Assembly: GCF_904849725.1 (NCBI RefSeq) | Contig: NC_058524.1 | Location: 490,861,763 to 490,925,762, forward strand | DNA: 64,000 bases | Direction of reading: 5' to 3' | Origin: Hordeum vulgare subsp. vulgare | Taxonomy: Eukaryota; Streptophyta; Magnoliopsida; Poales; Poaceae | In this document: piece by piece, positions 22,720 to 33,505 of the stretch | Numbering within the stretch: position 1 is the stretch's first letter | Layout: every line of letters begins with the position of its first letter | Program-made: the position numbers and the translations under genes | The notes under the pieces: generated by a model | What the model saw: only the letters and a program-made list of their open reading frames with translations | Told to the model about the DNA's origin: nothing | The model's database searches: none

Positions 22720-24195
22720 GACTTCACTTGTCCTCAAGTGGAAACCGAGATCAATAAACATGCCCACATGTTTAGAGAGAGAGGTGTCGACAAAACAAAA
22801 TACGGACATGCAGGCATCATGATCATAATTAGAACAGGAATATCATCATATAATCTCTTATGCTAAAGTGATAATTCCTTCACAAAGTAAAGTATGGATC
22901 AAGAACCTTATTGAGAATGAACAACCAATAGCCTTTAGTCACAGAAGCAATTGCAATTTATCATAACATCGGAAAGAGTCAAATAGGAGCTTGTAAAGCA
23001 AATCCACATACTCAATCATCCTTTCGTCTTCTACAATTGCTACAACTCACTACTCATGAGATCAAAGTTTCAGTCGGACACAGAGAAAGATAGGGGCTTA
23101 TAGTTTCGCCTCCCAACTATTTACCTCAAGGGTAATGTCAACAATTATAATTCATGAATACTTACTTCCAAGTTGACATATGAATATAGATCTTTCCCTA
23201 CCATATGACGTTAGCCAAGATAAAGGCGAAAAAAGGAATTGGTGTAGGTCACCATGACACTTTTAAGGGCAAAAAGTAAAGGTGCAAGATAGGCCCTACG
23301 CAGAGGGAAGCAGAGGTTGTCATGCGCTTTTGGGGTTTGGATGTGTGACCTCTTAGTGTGAAGGAACGTCACTTTATATTGCCTCATGTGATAAAAGACT
23401 TTATTATGCAGTCTGTCTCTTTTATGTCTTCCTCATCACAGGTTCGTACAAAGCTTATTTTCCACACACTAATAGATCATACATATTTAGGGAGCAATTT
23501 TTATTGCTTGCACCGATGACAACTTACTTGAGGGATCTTATTCAATCCATAGGTAGGTATGGTGGACTCTCATGGCAAAACTGGGTCGAAGGTTTATGGA
23601 TGCACAAGTAGTATCTCTACTTGGTGCGGGAGTTTTTGCTGATATGGGGTGGAAGCAATCGTCACATGCTAAGGGATCTCTAGTCATATAATCATTGTTT
23701 GGAACCAAGCAAACATAATTCATTATGTTGTCTTCCTTGTCCAACATCTACTTCTAAGCATGCAATAGTTTAGTGAGTGTTCACAATCATAGATGGTGCC
23801 CAAGATGATTTATTTATATGTGAACCTCTCTTTCTTTATTACTTCCTATTAATTGCAGCAATGACCAAGGTCTACGTTTGTCCACCCACAACAAGTTTCA
23901 ATCAACATTCTTTTTATATGTGGAGCCATCACTTCCCATAAGATCATTACATGATCTTTCATGCTTTTGTTCTTTTATCATTCTTTTCTTTAGATCATGG
24001 CATGAAGCAAGGCCCTTAACTAAAACACTATTTATTATCTGACTCACGAACTCGAATACATTGGGGGTGACACAAAGCAAAACTCAAGCCTAAAACACTA
24101 AGAACTTTATTCTACTAGAGAAGGATAAAACCAAAAAGGATCGAACTAAGAAAAGGTAAAGGCAAAAGATGTGATGGTGATACGATACCGAGGCA
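22720..24195 (-). other. Ath-W 3' noncoding region
   Basis: Nearly 1.5 kb between the internal PPT copy and the terminal PPT without a credible ORF. It holds the conserved 17-nt motif ATAGGTAGGTATGGTGG at 23549-23565. Confidence 0.7.
23549..23565. other. Conserved noncoding motif, copy 2
   Basis: ATAGGTAGGTATGGTGG, followed about 30 bp on by GGTTTATGGATGCACAAGTA, which also aligns with Ath-A and Ath-B. Confidence 0.8.
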
Positions 24196-24209
24196 ACTCC
24201 CCCAAGCTT
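24196..24209 (-). other. Ath-W internal second PPT copy
   Basis: ACTCCCCCAAGCTT (plus strand) is identical to the first 14 bases beside the 3' LTR. It lies 33 bp past the stop of the extra ORF. Confidence 0.8.
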
Positions 24210-24242
24210 GGCACAAGCCAAGGGGATTGCCCATACCCGTGC

Positions 24243-24659
24243 TTAATTGTATTCCTTCGGAGGTGATGGTGGTGGAGTTGTTTTGTCTTTTGATTCCAAG
24301 AGGGCCATCAATCTTTGATTTATACCTTGGAGCTCTGTGATATGTTTCTCCAGCAAAACAACTTCACAAGTGAGATAAGTATTAGGAACACGAGTTATTT
24401 CACATAACCTCAAGAGCTCGATCAAGGATGGAGGTAAAAGGTGGAGGTAAGGTTGAAGAAAATCCTCTTCCTCAGCTTCTTCCTTGTTGAGCACAAATTG
24501 CCCTTCGTCCAAGGGCGGATTCTTCTCCTTACTTTTGCCCTTAGTTTCTTTAGGTAGCCGTTCCTTGGCCTCCATGACCTCCATTCTTTCTAGATCAGCA
24601 TTTACTTCTTCATAGACTTGAGGGAGATCGTTCTCCCCTACAGATTCCTGAGACGACAT
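24243..24659 (-). CDS. Ath-W extra ORF in env position, function unknown
   Basis: An intact 138-codon frame starts MSSQESVGENDLPQVYEEVN. It is highly charged: lysine/glutamate-rich in the first 60 residues, then a hydrophobic stretch (FLQPYLHLLPPSLIELLRL), then a probable short coiled coil (LEKHITELQGINQRLMALLE) and a proline-rich tail. No signal peptide or membrane segment is evident, so it is not a classic Env. It lies after integrase, between a U3-like hairpin module and an internal PPT copy. It is one of few frames in Ath-W without a stop. I do not recognise the family, and it shows no evident similarity to the Ath-A/B ORF in the same place. Confidence 0.55.
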   Translation of the reverse strand: MSSQESVGENDLPQVYEEVNADLERMEVMEAKERLPKETKGKSKEKNPPLDEGQFVLNKEEAEEEDFLQPYLHLLPPSLIELLRLCEITRVPNTYLTCEVVLLEKHITELQGINQRLMALLESKDKTTPPPSPPKEYN

Positions 24660-24689
24660 CTTGCTCTAAATCTGCGGCAAAAAGAGGCT

Positions 24690-25030
24690 CGAAACGAAAA
24701 CAGAGGAAAAATTGTGTGATACGAGGGTCAGACCGTTCGGGAAAATATATAATGATTTTTTTACGACCAGAAGGAGTACTCCGCAATAAAACGGGGTCTG
24801 GGAGGCACACGAGGTGGTCACAAGCCCCCTAGGTGCGGCCAGGGGGGTGGCCCGCGCCTGGCAAGCTTGTCGCCTCCTCGTGTGCTTTTCGGACTATAAA
24901 TTTTTCTATTTTTCTAAAAAATCCAAAACGGAGAAAATTTCCTAGTGGAAAAGTTTTGGAGTCGGTTTACTTACCGAATCACATACCTCTTCGTTTTCGG
25001 AGTCTGAAACAGGCTGATAAATATCCCTTA
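24690..25030 (-). repeat. Ath-W internal U3-like hairpin module
   Basis: A GC-rich inverted repeat (outer arms GCACACGAGG at 24805-24814 and CCTCGTGTGC at 24876-24885, core GCGGCCAGGGGGGTGG) mirrors the block at 22345-22440 of the LTR. The flanks keep the LTR order: a run of T/A (GATTTTTTTACG) on one side and an A/T-rich stretch with AAATCCAAAACGG on the other. On the minus strand ATTATATATTTTC lies just downstream of the hairpin (about 24746-24758) and could be a TATA box for the extra ORF. Confidence 0.6.
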
Positions 25031-25031
25031 T

Positions 25032-26223
25032 TTACTCCTCCGGAGTTATGGTATTGATAATATTGCTTTCAACATTTATGGTAGTACTTAAGATATAGTG
25101 CTTGATTCTTTGCCCATTTACCACTCTCGGAAAATTACCTTCCGTGTTGTTGATCTTGATGGCACCGGAACGATATACTTCCTCAACAATGTAAGGACCT
25201 TCCCATTTAGAGAGAAGCTTGCCTGCAAAAAATCTTAAACGAGAATTGTATAGCAAGACATAATCACCTACATTGAACTCACGTTTTTGTATCCTTTATC
25301 ATGCCACCTCTTAACCTTTTGTTTGAACAACTTGGCATTTTCATATGCTCGAGCTCTCCATTCATCAAGTGAGCTAATATCAAATAACCTCTTCTCACCA
25401 GCAAGTTTGAAATCAAAGTTGAGCTCTTTGATTGCCCAATAAGCCTTATGCTCTAGCTCAAGAGGTAAATGACATGCTTTACCGTAAACCATTTTGTATG
25501 GAGACATGCCCATGGGATTCTTATAAGCAGTTCTATAAGCCCACAGTGCATCATCAAGCTTCTTAGACCAATTCTTTCTAGACCTATTGACAGTCTTTTG
25601 CAAAATTAGTTTAATCTCTCTATTACTTAGCTCTACTTGACCACTGGACTGAGGGTGATAGGGAGATGCAGCTCTATGATTGACATCGTACTTAGAAAGC
25701 GTTTTACGGAAAGCACCATGAATGAAATGCGAACCACCATCAGTCATTAGATATCTAGGGACTCCAAATCTAGGGGAAATAACTTCTTTAAGATCCTGAT
25801 AGAGGTGTTGTGATCAGCACTACTAGTTGGGATAGCTTCTACCCACTTAGTAATGTAATCAATAGCAACTAGGATATGAGTATACCCGTTGGATTTTGGA
25901 AAAGGTCCCATATAATCAAAGCCCCGAACATCAAATGGTTCAATGACAAGTGAATAATTCATAGGCATTTCCTGACGTTTACTAATATTACCTATTCTTT
26001 GACATTCGTCACAAGACAAGATAAACTTACGGGCATCCTTGAAGAGAGTGGGCCAATAGAAACCTGATTGCAATACCTTGTGTGCAGTTCTATCTCTCGC
26101 ATGGTGTCCTCCGTAAGCCTCGGAGTGACACTTCTGTAGGATATGTCCCTGTTCATGTTCAGGTACACAACGTCTAATAACACCATCTACTCCTTCCTTA
26201 TAAAGGTGAGGATCATCCCAAAA
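25032..26223 (-). pseudogene. Ath-W integrase, frameshifted
   Basis: The integrase would join the cDNA to target DNA. The zinc-binding HHCC part is visible as CHSEAYGGHHARDRTAHK with CDECQ about 26000-26110. The catalytic triad is at [16 protein letters not shown] and [15 protein letters not shown] frameshift near 25747 separates the first Asp from the second, and a second near 25262 separates the core from the C-terminal domain (LLSKWEGPYIVEEVYRSG). The end at 25032 follows NTITPEE. All catalytic residues survive but in different frames. Confidence 0.88.
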
Positions 26224-26964
26224 TTAATGTCTCAAATCAAAGAAGAATTTCTTCTTTTGCTGGTATATGAAACTAGGTGGTGTATATTTGGCAACGATAT
26301 AATTTGCATAATCAGCATACCATGGTGTACTACGTGAAGTATTGATGACATTCAATTGCTCATCAGGAAAGCTATCATCAATAGGTTGTGGGTCATCAAG
26401 AACATTCTCCAACCTAGACAAGTTATCTGCTACGGGGTTCTCACCACCCTTCCTATCAACAACATGCAAATCAAATTCTTGTAGCAAGAGAACCCATCTG
26501 ATAAGTCTAGGTTTAGGGTCTTTCTTTTCCATGAGGTACTTAATAGCAGCATGATTAGTGTGAATAGTAACCTTAGAATCTACAATGTAAGATCTGAACT
26601 TTTCACATGCAAACACGACTGCTAAAAATTCATTTTCAGTAGTAGCGTAATTTCTTTGGGCACTGTCTAGAGTTTTACTAGCATAGTGAATAACATTCGG
26701 CTTCTTATCAACTCTTTTGTCCTAGAACAGCGCCAAGAGCATAATCACTAGCATCACACATGATTTCAAAAGGTAAGTTCCAATCAGGTGGTCGAACAAT
26801 AGGCGCAGTTATCAAGGCCTTTTTAAGTATTTCGGAGTCTTCCTCACAATCATCGTCAAAAACAAAAGGAATATCCTTTTGCAAGATATTGGTAAGAGGC
26901 CTAGAAATCTTAGAAAAGTCCTTAATGAACCTTCTATGGAAACCAGCATGACCAAGGAAACTTC
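26224..26964 (-). pseudogene. Ath-W RT connection and RNase H, frameshifted
   Basis: It starts in one frame with IKGIRSFLGHAGFHRRFIKD and [14 protein letters not shown], then shifts frame near 26710 to [20 protein letters not shown] and [20 protein letters not shown]. These hold the RNase H acidic residues: D of CDASD, E of TENE, D of the DHAA box replaced by N here (HTNHAAIKY). The frame ends at a stop after FDLRH (26224), which separates it from integrase. RNase H would remove the RNA template. Confidence 0.85.
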
Positions 26965-28905
26965 TTATACCTTTGATATCTGTAGGGCATGGCATTTTTC
27001 GATCGCATCAACCTTAGCCTTATCGACTTCGATACCTCTTTCAGAAACTTTATGTCCTAAGATGATGCCTTCATTAACAATAAGGTGGCACTTCTCCCAA
27101 TTCAAGACAAGATTGGTATCTTTACATCTCTGCACGACTCGATCAAGGTTGTTGAGGCAATCATCAAAAGAAGACCCATAAACGGAGAAGTCATCCATGA
27201 AAACCTCAAAAATCTTTTCATAAAAGTCAGAGAATATAGCCATCATACATCTTTGAAAGGTAGCGGGTGCATTACATAAGCCAAAAGGCATACGTCTGTA
27301 AGCAAAGGTACCGAAAGGGCAGGTAAAAGTGGTTTTCTCCTGATCAGATTGTGCAACAGGTATTTGGGAGAAACCAGAATAACCATCTAGAAAGCAGAAG
27401 TGTGTGTGTTTAGACAGTCTTTCTAGCATTTGGTCGATAAAAGGCAAAGGGTAATGATCTTTCCTAGTGGCTTTATTCAATTTCCTAAAATCAATCACCA
27501 TCCTATAGCCAGTAATAATCCTCCGTGGGATCAATTCATCCTTATCATTAGGGACGACGGTAATACCTCCCTTCTTAGGGACGCAATGCACCGGACTTAC
27601 CCAATCGCTATGAGCAACAGGATAGATAATACCTGCTTCCACGAGCTTTAGTATTTCTTTTCTTACTACCTCTTTCATCTTAGGATTTAATCTCCGTTGA
27701 TGATCGGCAACTGGTTTGGAATCAGGATCGGTTTTAATCTTGTGCTGGCATAGAGTGGGACTAATGCCCTTAAGATCATCAAGATTATATCCAATAGCAC
27801 CATAGTGCTTCCTCAGAGTTTTTAGTAACTTCTTTTCTTCATGCTCTGAGAGGCTAGCACTAATAATAACAGGATGTATCTCTTTTTCGTCAAGATAAGC
27901 ATACTTAAGAATATCAGGCAACTGTTTAAGCTCGAACACAGGATCACCCTTTGGTGGGGGTGGATCTCCAAGCAGTTCAACAGGCAAATTATTCTTAAGG
28001 ATAGGATGTTGTTCAAAGATAACTCTATCTATCTCATTCCTTTCATCCATATGCATATCATTTTCATGCTCAAGCAAGTATTGCTCTAAAGTATCAGTAG
28101 GAGGCACAACGATAGAAGCTAGAGCAATAATTTCATCCTTACTAGGCAATTCTTTTTCATGAGGTTGTCTACCAAACTTGGAGAAATTGAACTCATGTGA
28201 CACACCTTCAAAGCCAACAGTGACAGTTTGCTTCTCACACTCAATATGAGCATTGACAGTATTGAGGAAAGGTCTGCCAAATATGATGGGACAAAAGCTA
28301 TCTTGTGTGGTAGCAAGAACGAAAAAATCAGTAGGATACTTTGTTTTACCACACAAGACTTCAACATCTCTAACAATTTCCAAAGGGCAGATAGTATCTC
28401 TATTAGCAAGCTGAATAGTGACATCAATAGGTTCCATCTCAACACGTGCAATCTCGTCTTTAATTTCATCATACAAAGATTGAGGTATTGCACTAACACT
28501 AGCACCCATGTCACATAAACCACGATAACAATGATCTCATATCTTAACAGAAACAACAGGCGTGCCAACAACAAGCCTATGTTTGTCTCTAGCATGTGGT
28601 TTAGCAATTCTAGCAGCATCTTCACAGAAGTGAATATCATGGCCATCAACATTGTCGGACAGGAGATCTTTGATAACAGCAATGCTAGGTTCAACTCTAA
28701 TTTTCTCAGGGGGTGTAGGTGTTCTAATGTAGCCCCTACGTATCACAGTTGAAGCTTTAGAATGATCCTTTACCCTAACAGGGAAAGGTGGTTTCTCAAT
28801 GTAAGCACTGGGAACAATAGGATCATTATAAGTGATGACTTTCTCTTCAACTGGATTGGGTTTAACTACATTGACTTCTAAGGGAGGATGATATTGAAAC
28901 CACTT
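26965..28905 (-). pseudogene. Ath-W protease and reverse transcriptase
   Basis: The frame is continuous with gag except for stops at 28906 and 28537. The protease active site reads CDMGASVSAI (28498-28512 for DMGAS) and its second half CPIIFGRPFL. The RT palm has FRKLNKATRKDHYPLPFIDQ, FLDGYSGFSQI and the catalytic box FMDDFSVYG (FMDD at 27190-27201). FMDD rather than YVDD is common in Athila RTs. The stretch from 28509 to 26965 is open for 514 codons, then a frameshift ends it at QISKV. Confidence 0.9.
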
Positions 28906-29733
28906 CTATTTAGGGAGATCAATATGAGCAGCATATGATTCACACAATGAAGCTACTATCTCAGAGTCAAGTCCATATTTAGCGCTAAAATCACAAAAAG
29001 TATTTGTTTCACCAAAGCATTTAATGCAATCAAACTTCAAATTCATACCTGACTCCTTACCTTCATCAAACTCCCAATCTTCAGAGTTGCGTTTAATTCT
29101 TTCCAATAAATTCCCATTATAGTCAATATCTCTCTTCATAAAAGAACCGGTACAAGAAGTGTCAAGCATGGTGCGATTATCATGAGAAAGCCGAGCATAG
29201 AAGTTCTGAATGATAATTTCTCTCGAGAGCTCGTGGTTGGGGCAAGAATATAACATTGATTTAAGCCTCCCCCAAGCCTGAGCTATACTTTCTATCTCAC
29301 GAGGCCAAATATTATAAATATAATTCCGATCACGATGTACCAAATGCATAGGATAAAACCTTTGATGAAATTCCAATTTCAATTGGTTGTAGTTCCATGA
29401 TCCAATATCATCACATATCATATACCATGTCAATGCTTTATCCCTCAAAGATAAGGGAAAGACCTTCTTCTTGACCTCATCCTCGGGAAAACCTGCAAAC
29501 TTAAATAAACCACAAACTTCATCTACATAGATTAGATGTGAGTCGGGATGTGATGTTCCATCTCCTGTAAAAGGATTAGCCAGCAGTTTCTCAAGCATAC
29601 CCGAAGGAAATTCATAGCAAATATTTTCAGTAGGTGCAGAAGGTTGAGGAGAAACTCCTTTTGCTTCCATTCGAGGTGAAGATACCCCGAACAAGCTCCT
29701 CAAAGGATTAGTTTCCATAGTAACAAGTGACAA
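28906..29733 (-). pseudogene. Ath-W gag
   Basis: A 275-codon open frame starts MSLVTMETNPLRSLFGVSS, 63 bp after the PBS. The retrotransposon Gag core is clear: HPDSHLIYVDEVCGLFKFAG, KVFPLSLRDKALTWYM, LKLEFHQRFYP and QAWGRLKSMLYSCPNH. No CCHC knuckle is seen, which fits the Athila clade. A stop at 28906 cuts it from the protease part of what was one polyprotein. I label it a pseudogene because of the stop, although the 275-residue part itself is intact. Confidence 0.87.
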
Positions 29734-29795
29734 AAAATTTCAGCACAATATCTAAATGTTTCCTTACCAAATTCCACTTACCAAAGGCGCTTCAC

Positions 29796-29813
29796 TCCCC
29801 GGCAACGGCGCCA
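29796..29813 (-). other. Ath-W primer-binding site
   Basis: TGGCGCCGTTGCCGGGGA on the minus strand, 11 nt from the LTR edge; the same PBS type as in Ath-1, Ath-S and Ath-A. Confidence 0.88.
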
Positions 29814-29824
29814 CAAACGAGTCT

Positions 29825-31347
29825 TGATGACCCACAAGTGTAGGGGATCTATCATAGTCCTTTCGATAAGTAAGAGTGTCGAACCCAACGAGGAGCAGAA
29901 GGATCTAACAAGTGGTTTTCAGCAAGGTATTCTGTGCAAGCACTGAAATTATCGGTAACAGGTAGTTGTGTGATAAGATGATTCGTAGAAAGTAGCAAGT
30001 AACAATAGTAACAAAGGTGCAGAAAGATGGCCCAATCCCTTTTGTAGCAAGGGACAAGCCTGTACAAACACTTATAGGAGGTAAAGCGCTCCCCAGGACA
30101 CATGGGAATTTCTGTCAAGCTAGTTTTCATCATGTTCATATGATTCGCGTTCGCTACTTTGATAGTTTGATATGTGGGTGGACCGGTGCTTTGGTGCTGC
30201 CCTTACTTGGACAAACATCCCACTTATGATTAACCCCTCTCGCAAGCATCCGAAACTACGAAAGAAGAATTAAGCAAAGTCTAACCATAGCATTAAACTA
30301 GTGGATCCAAATCAGCCCCTTACGAAGCAACGCATAAACTAGGGTTTAAGCTTCTGTCACTCTAGCAACCCATCATCTACTTACTACTTCTCAATGCCTT
30401 CCTCTAGGCCCAAGTAATGGTGAAGTGTTATGTAGTCGACATTCACATAACACCACTAGAGGAAAAACAACATACAATACATCAAAATATCGAACGAATA
30501 CCAAATTCACATGACTACTTATAGCATGAATTATCCCATGTCCTCAGGAACAAAAGTGACTACTCACAAAGCATAATTATATTCATGACCAGAGAGTTAC
30601 TGAATAGCATCAAGGATCTAAACATATAATCTTCCACCGAGTAATCCAACTAGCATCAACTACAAAGAGTAATTAACACTACTAGCAACCTTACAAGTAC
30701 CAATCGGAGTCGCGAGACGAAGATTGGTTACAAGAGATGAACTAGGGTTTGGAGATGAGATGGTGCTGATGAAGATGTTGATGGTGATGAGTCCCCTCCG
30801 ATGAGAGGAGTGTTGGTGATGACGATGGCGACAATTTCCCCCTTCGGGAGGGAAGTTTCCCCGGCAGGACAACCGTGCCGGAGCTCTAGATTGGTTCTGC
30901 TCAAGTTCCGCCTCGTCACGGCAACGATTCCTCCCGAAAGCCTCCCCTTCATTTTTTCTGGAACGAAACCCTCCTTATAGCAAAAGAGGGGACCCAGAGG
31001 GCCAACAGGGATCCCACAAGCCCCCTAGGCACAGCGAGGGGGTAGGCCGCACCTAGCAGGCTTGTGGCCTCCTGGTGGCTCCCCTTTGGTACTTCTTCCG
31101 CCCAGTACTTTTTATAAATTCCAAAATAATTCCTCGTTGATTTTCACGGCTTTTGGAGTTGCGCAGAATAGGTATCTCAAACTTGCTCCTTTTTCAGGCC
31201 TGAATTCCAGCTACCGGCATTCTCCCTCTTCATGTAAACCTTGCAAAATAAGAGAGAAAAGACATAAGTATTGTACCGAGAAGTGTAATAACAGCCCATA
31301 AAGCGATAAATATCAAAATAAAAGCATGATGCAAAATGGACGTATCA
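29825..31347 (-). repeat. Ath-W 5' LTR
   Basis: Full partner of 21181-22704, ending GGACGTATCA and followed by the second GTACG. The GC-rich inverted repeat is at about 30985-31085. Confidence 0.93.
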
Positions 31348-31352
31348 GTACG

Positions 31353-32686
31353 CCGAGCACAAGCTTCATGTCCGGCCGGCTGCCAAGATGGTGAAACAAC
31401 CCTTGCACCGCTTCGCCGAGGGGAAGCGGCGCACAATTGGAGAAGAGATTGCCCGGCTGCTCGCAGTCGGCTTCATCATGGAGGTTTTCCACCCGGCCTG
31501 GTTGGCCAATCTAGTCCTGGTGCTGAAGAAGAACAACACATGGCGAATGTGTATCGACTACATGAGCCTAAATAAGGCGTGCTCGAAAGGCCCTTTCGCT
31601 CTGCCCAGGATAGATCAAGTGATCAACTCCACAGCCGGCTGCGAATTGTTGTCCTTTCTGGACGCGTGTTCAGGCTATCATCAAATCAAGCTGGATCCAA
31701 TTGATCGCTTGAAGACCTCCTTCATCACGCCCTTCGGGGCCTACTGCTACACCACCATGACGCTCGGTCTGAAGAACGTTGGTGCTACATTTCAACGCTA
31801 CATGCAGCAGTGCCTCCTTCCACACATCGGCAGAAACATCCACGTCTATGTGGATGACATCATCGTCAAGACCAAGCAGCACTTCAATCTCCTTGAAGAC
31901 TTGCAGGAGACGTTTGCCAACCTGGGCGAGTACAAGGTCCGGCTCAACCCGGAGAAATGCGTCTTCAGGATTCCAGGCGGCAAGCTCTTGGGGTTCTTCA
32001 TGTCCGCTCGTGGCATCGAAGCGAACCCTGAGAAGATCGGAACCATCAAGCGGATGGTGAAGCCAGCTCGAATCCTTGACGTCCAGATGTTCGTCGGCTG
32101 CCTGGCGTCCTTTAGCCGGTTGGTCAGCCGGCTGGGCGAGAAGGCACTTCCACTCTATCAGCTAATGAAGAAAACAACCAAGTTCGAGTGGAATGACCAG
32201 GCGGACGAAGCCTTCCGCGACCTCAAGTGCATCATCTCAAGCGTGCCAATCTTGGTGGCGCCGGCTGAAAGGGAACCCATTCTCATATACATTGCAGCAA
32301 CCACTCGTGTGGTTAGTGTGGTTTTGGTAGTAGAATGCAAGGAGGAGGGCAAGGTACTGTTAGTGCACCGCCCTATCTATTACCTCAGCGAGGTCTTGTC
32401 CGCCTCCAAGCAAAACTACCCCCACTATGAAAAGATGTGTTATGGTGTTTACCTTCCCGCAAAGAAGTTAAAGCAATACTTCCAAGAGCATGCCATCACT
32501 GTGGTGAGCACTGCTCCACTTTCAGAAATCATGGGCAACCGTGATGCTACGGGCCGGATTGCCAAATGGTCCATCTCCATGGCCGACCACGACATCCGCT
32601 ACGAGTCGTGCACTGCCATCAAGTCCCAGGTGGTGGCCAACTTCCTCGTCGATTGGCCGAAACCAATTCATGCCGCCACCTCCTGA
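31353..32686 (+). pseudogene. Tat-T reverse transcriptase and first RNase H
   Basis: After the Ath-W insertion the frame resumes AEHKLHVRPAAKMVKQ and is open to 32686 (over 430 codons). RT motifs: MCIDYMSLNKACSKGPFALP, FLDACSGYHQIKLD, GLKNVGATFQR and the catalytic box HVYVDDIIVKT (YVDD at 31847-31858). YTDLNKACPKDPFPLP is the usual Tat version, so YMSL and SKG are drifted. The RNase H follows with KVLLVHRPIYYLSEVLSASK and an AITVVSTAPLSEIM segment where DHPL is lost. A frameshift near 32665 puts the second RNase H in another frame. Confidence 0.9.
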
Positions 32687-33505
32687 CTCCACTCATTGGC
32701 GGATGCACTTCGACGGCTCGAAGATGCGAACTGGTCTGGGAGCCGGCATTGTCTTGACGTCTCCGAAAGGAGACCAGCTCAAGTATGGTCTCCAGATACA
32801 CTTCGCCGCCTCCAACAACGTCGCCAAGTACGAAGCACTCGCTCACCTCCGGCTCGCCAAAGAGATTGGCATCCGGTGGATCCTTTGCATTGGCGAATTG
32901 GATCTCGAGGTGCAGCAAGTCTGTGACGAATGGGATACCAGGGACGCCAACATGGCAAGCTATCGCTTCCTCATCCAACAACTCAGCGACCCTTTCGAGG
33001 GTTGTGAGTTTCATCATGTCCCCAGGGCGGACAACGAGGAGGCTGATACCTTAGCTAAGATCGGCTCTACAAGGCAGGCAATTCCAGCCGGTGTCTCCCT
33101 CGAGCAATTGCACAAGCCCTCCATCAAGCCATCTCCGGAGTCGGCGTCGGATTTTGTGCCGGCAGACCCTTCAGTACCAACGACGTCGGCTGCGCCAGTT
33201 TCGCCGGCTACAGCTACTGTGCCGGCTACACTGGCTCTGCCAACTCCAACTGATGTGTCGGCTACAACTACCTCGCCGGCTACGACTTCTTCGTTGGCTA
33301 CAACAACAATTCCGGCTATGCCAAGCCTCGGATCCTGTCGGCTTGACACCCAGTGGGTGGCCGTCATGGAGGTAGACGGCGTGCCGACTGCCACAACGGC
33401 ATCAGAGACAGAAAGTCTCAAGCCTGCGGCTGCTTCAACAAGCACGGGGGATGTAGAAGCCCCCGCTACTCAGGTCTGGACGGAGCCAGCCCTTGTGTCG
33501 ACTCC
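32665..33505 (+). pseudogene. Tat-T second RNase H (aRNH) and A/S/T/P-rich spacer
   Basis: The archaeal-type second RNase H begins DSTHWRMHFDGSKMRTGLGA and ends FHHVPRADNEEADTLAKIGS. The expected acidic residues are seen at HFDGS, AKYEAL and RADNEEAD, but the GDSDLV box reads GELDLE (32892-32909), replacing a conserved Asp by Glu. A spacer of about 120 residues built from PAT/SAT repeats follows, encoded by a GCCGGCTACA-type minisatellite (about 33150-33330). Ath-S interrupts the frame after ALVSTP at 33505; integrase continues at 41636. Confidence 0.85.

Larger units (their letters stand above)
21181..31347 (-). mobile_element. Ath-W: complete Athila-clade Gypsy element
   Basis: A 10167-bp element with LTRs of 1524 bp (21181-22704) and 1523 bp (29825-31347) and an exact TSD, GTACG (21176-21180 and 31348-31352). 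PBS, gag, protease, RT, RNase H, integrase, an extra ORF and a PPT follow in the usual Athila order on the minus strand. Gag-PR-RT lie in one frame with two stops; four frameshifts and another stop follow. It is the only Athila relative in the window with a pol region. By eye the two LTRs differ at about 13 of the first 285 aligned bases. Confidence 0.93.
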
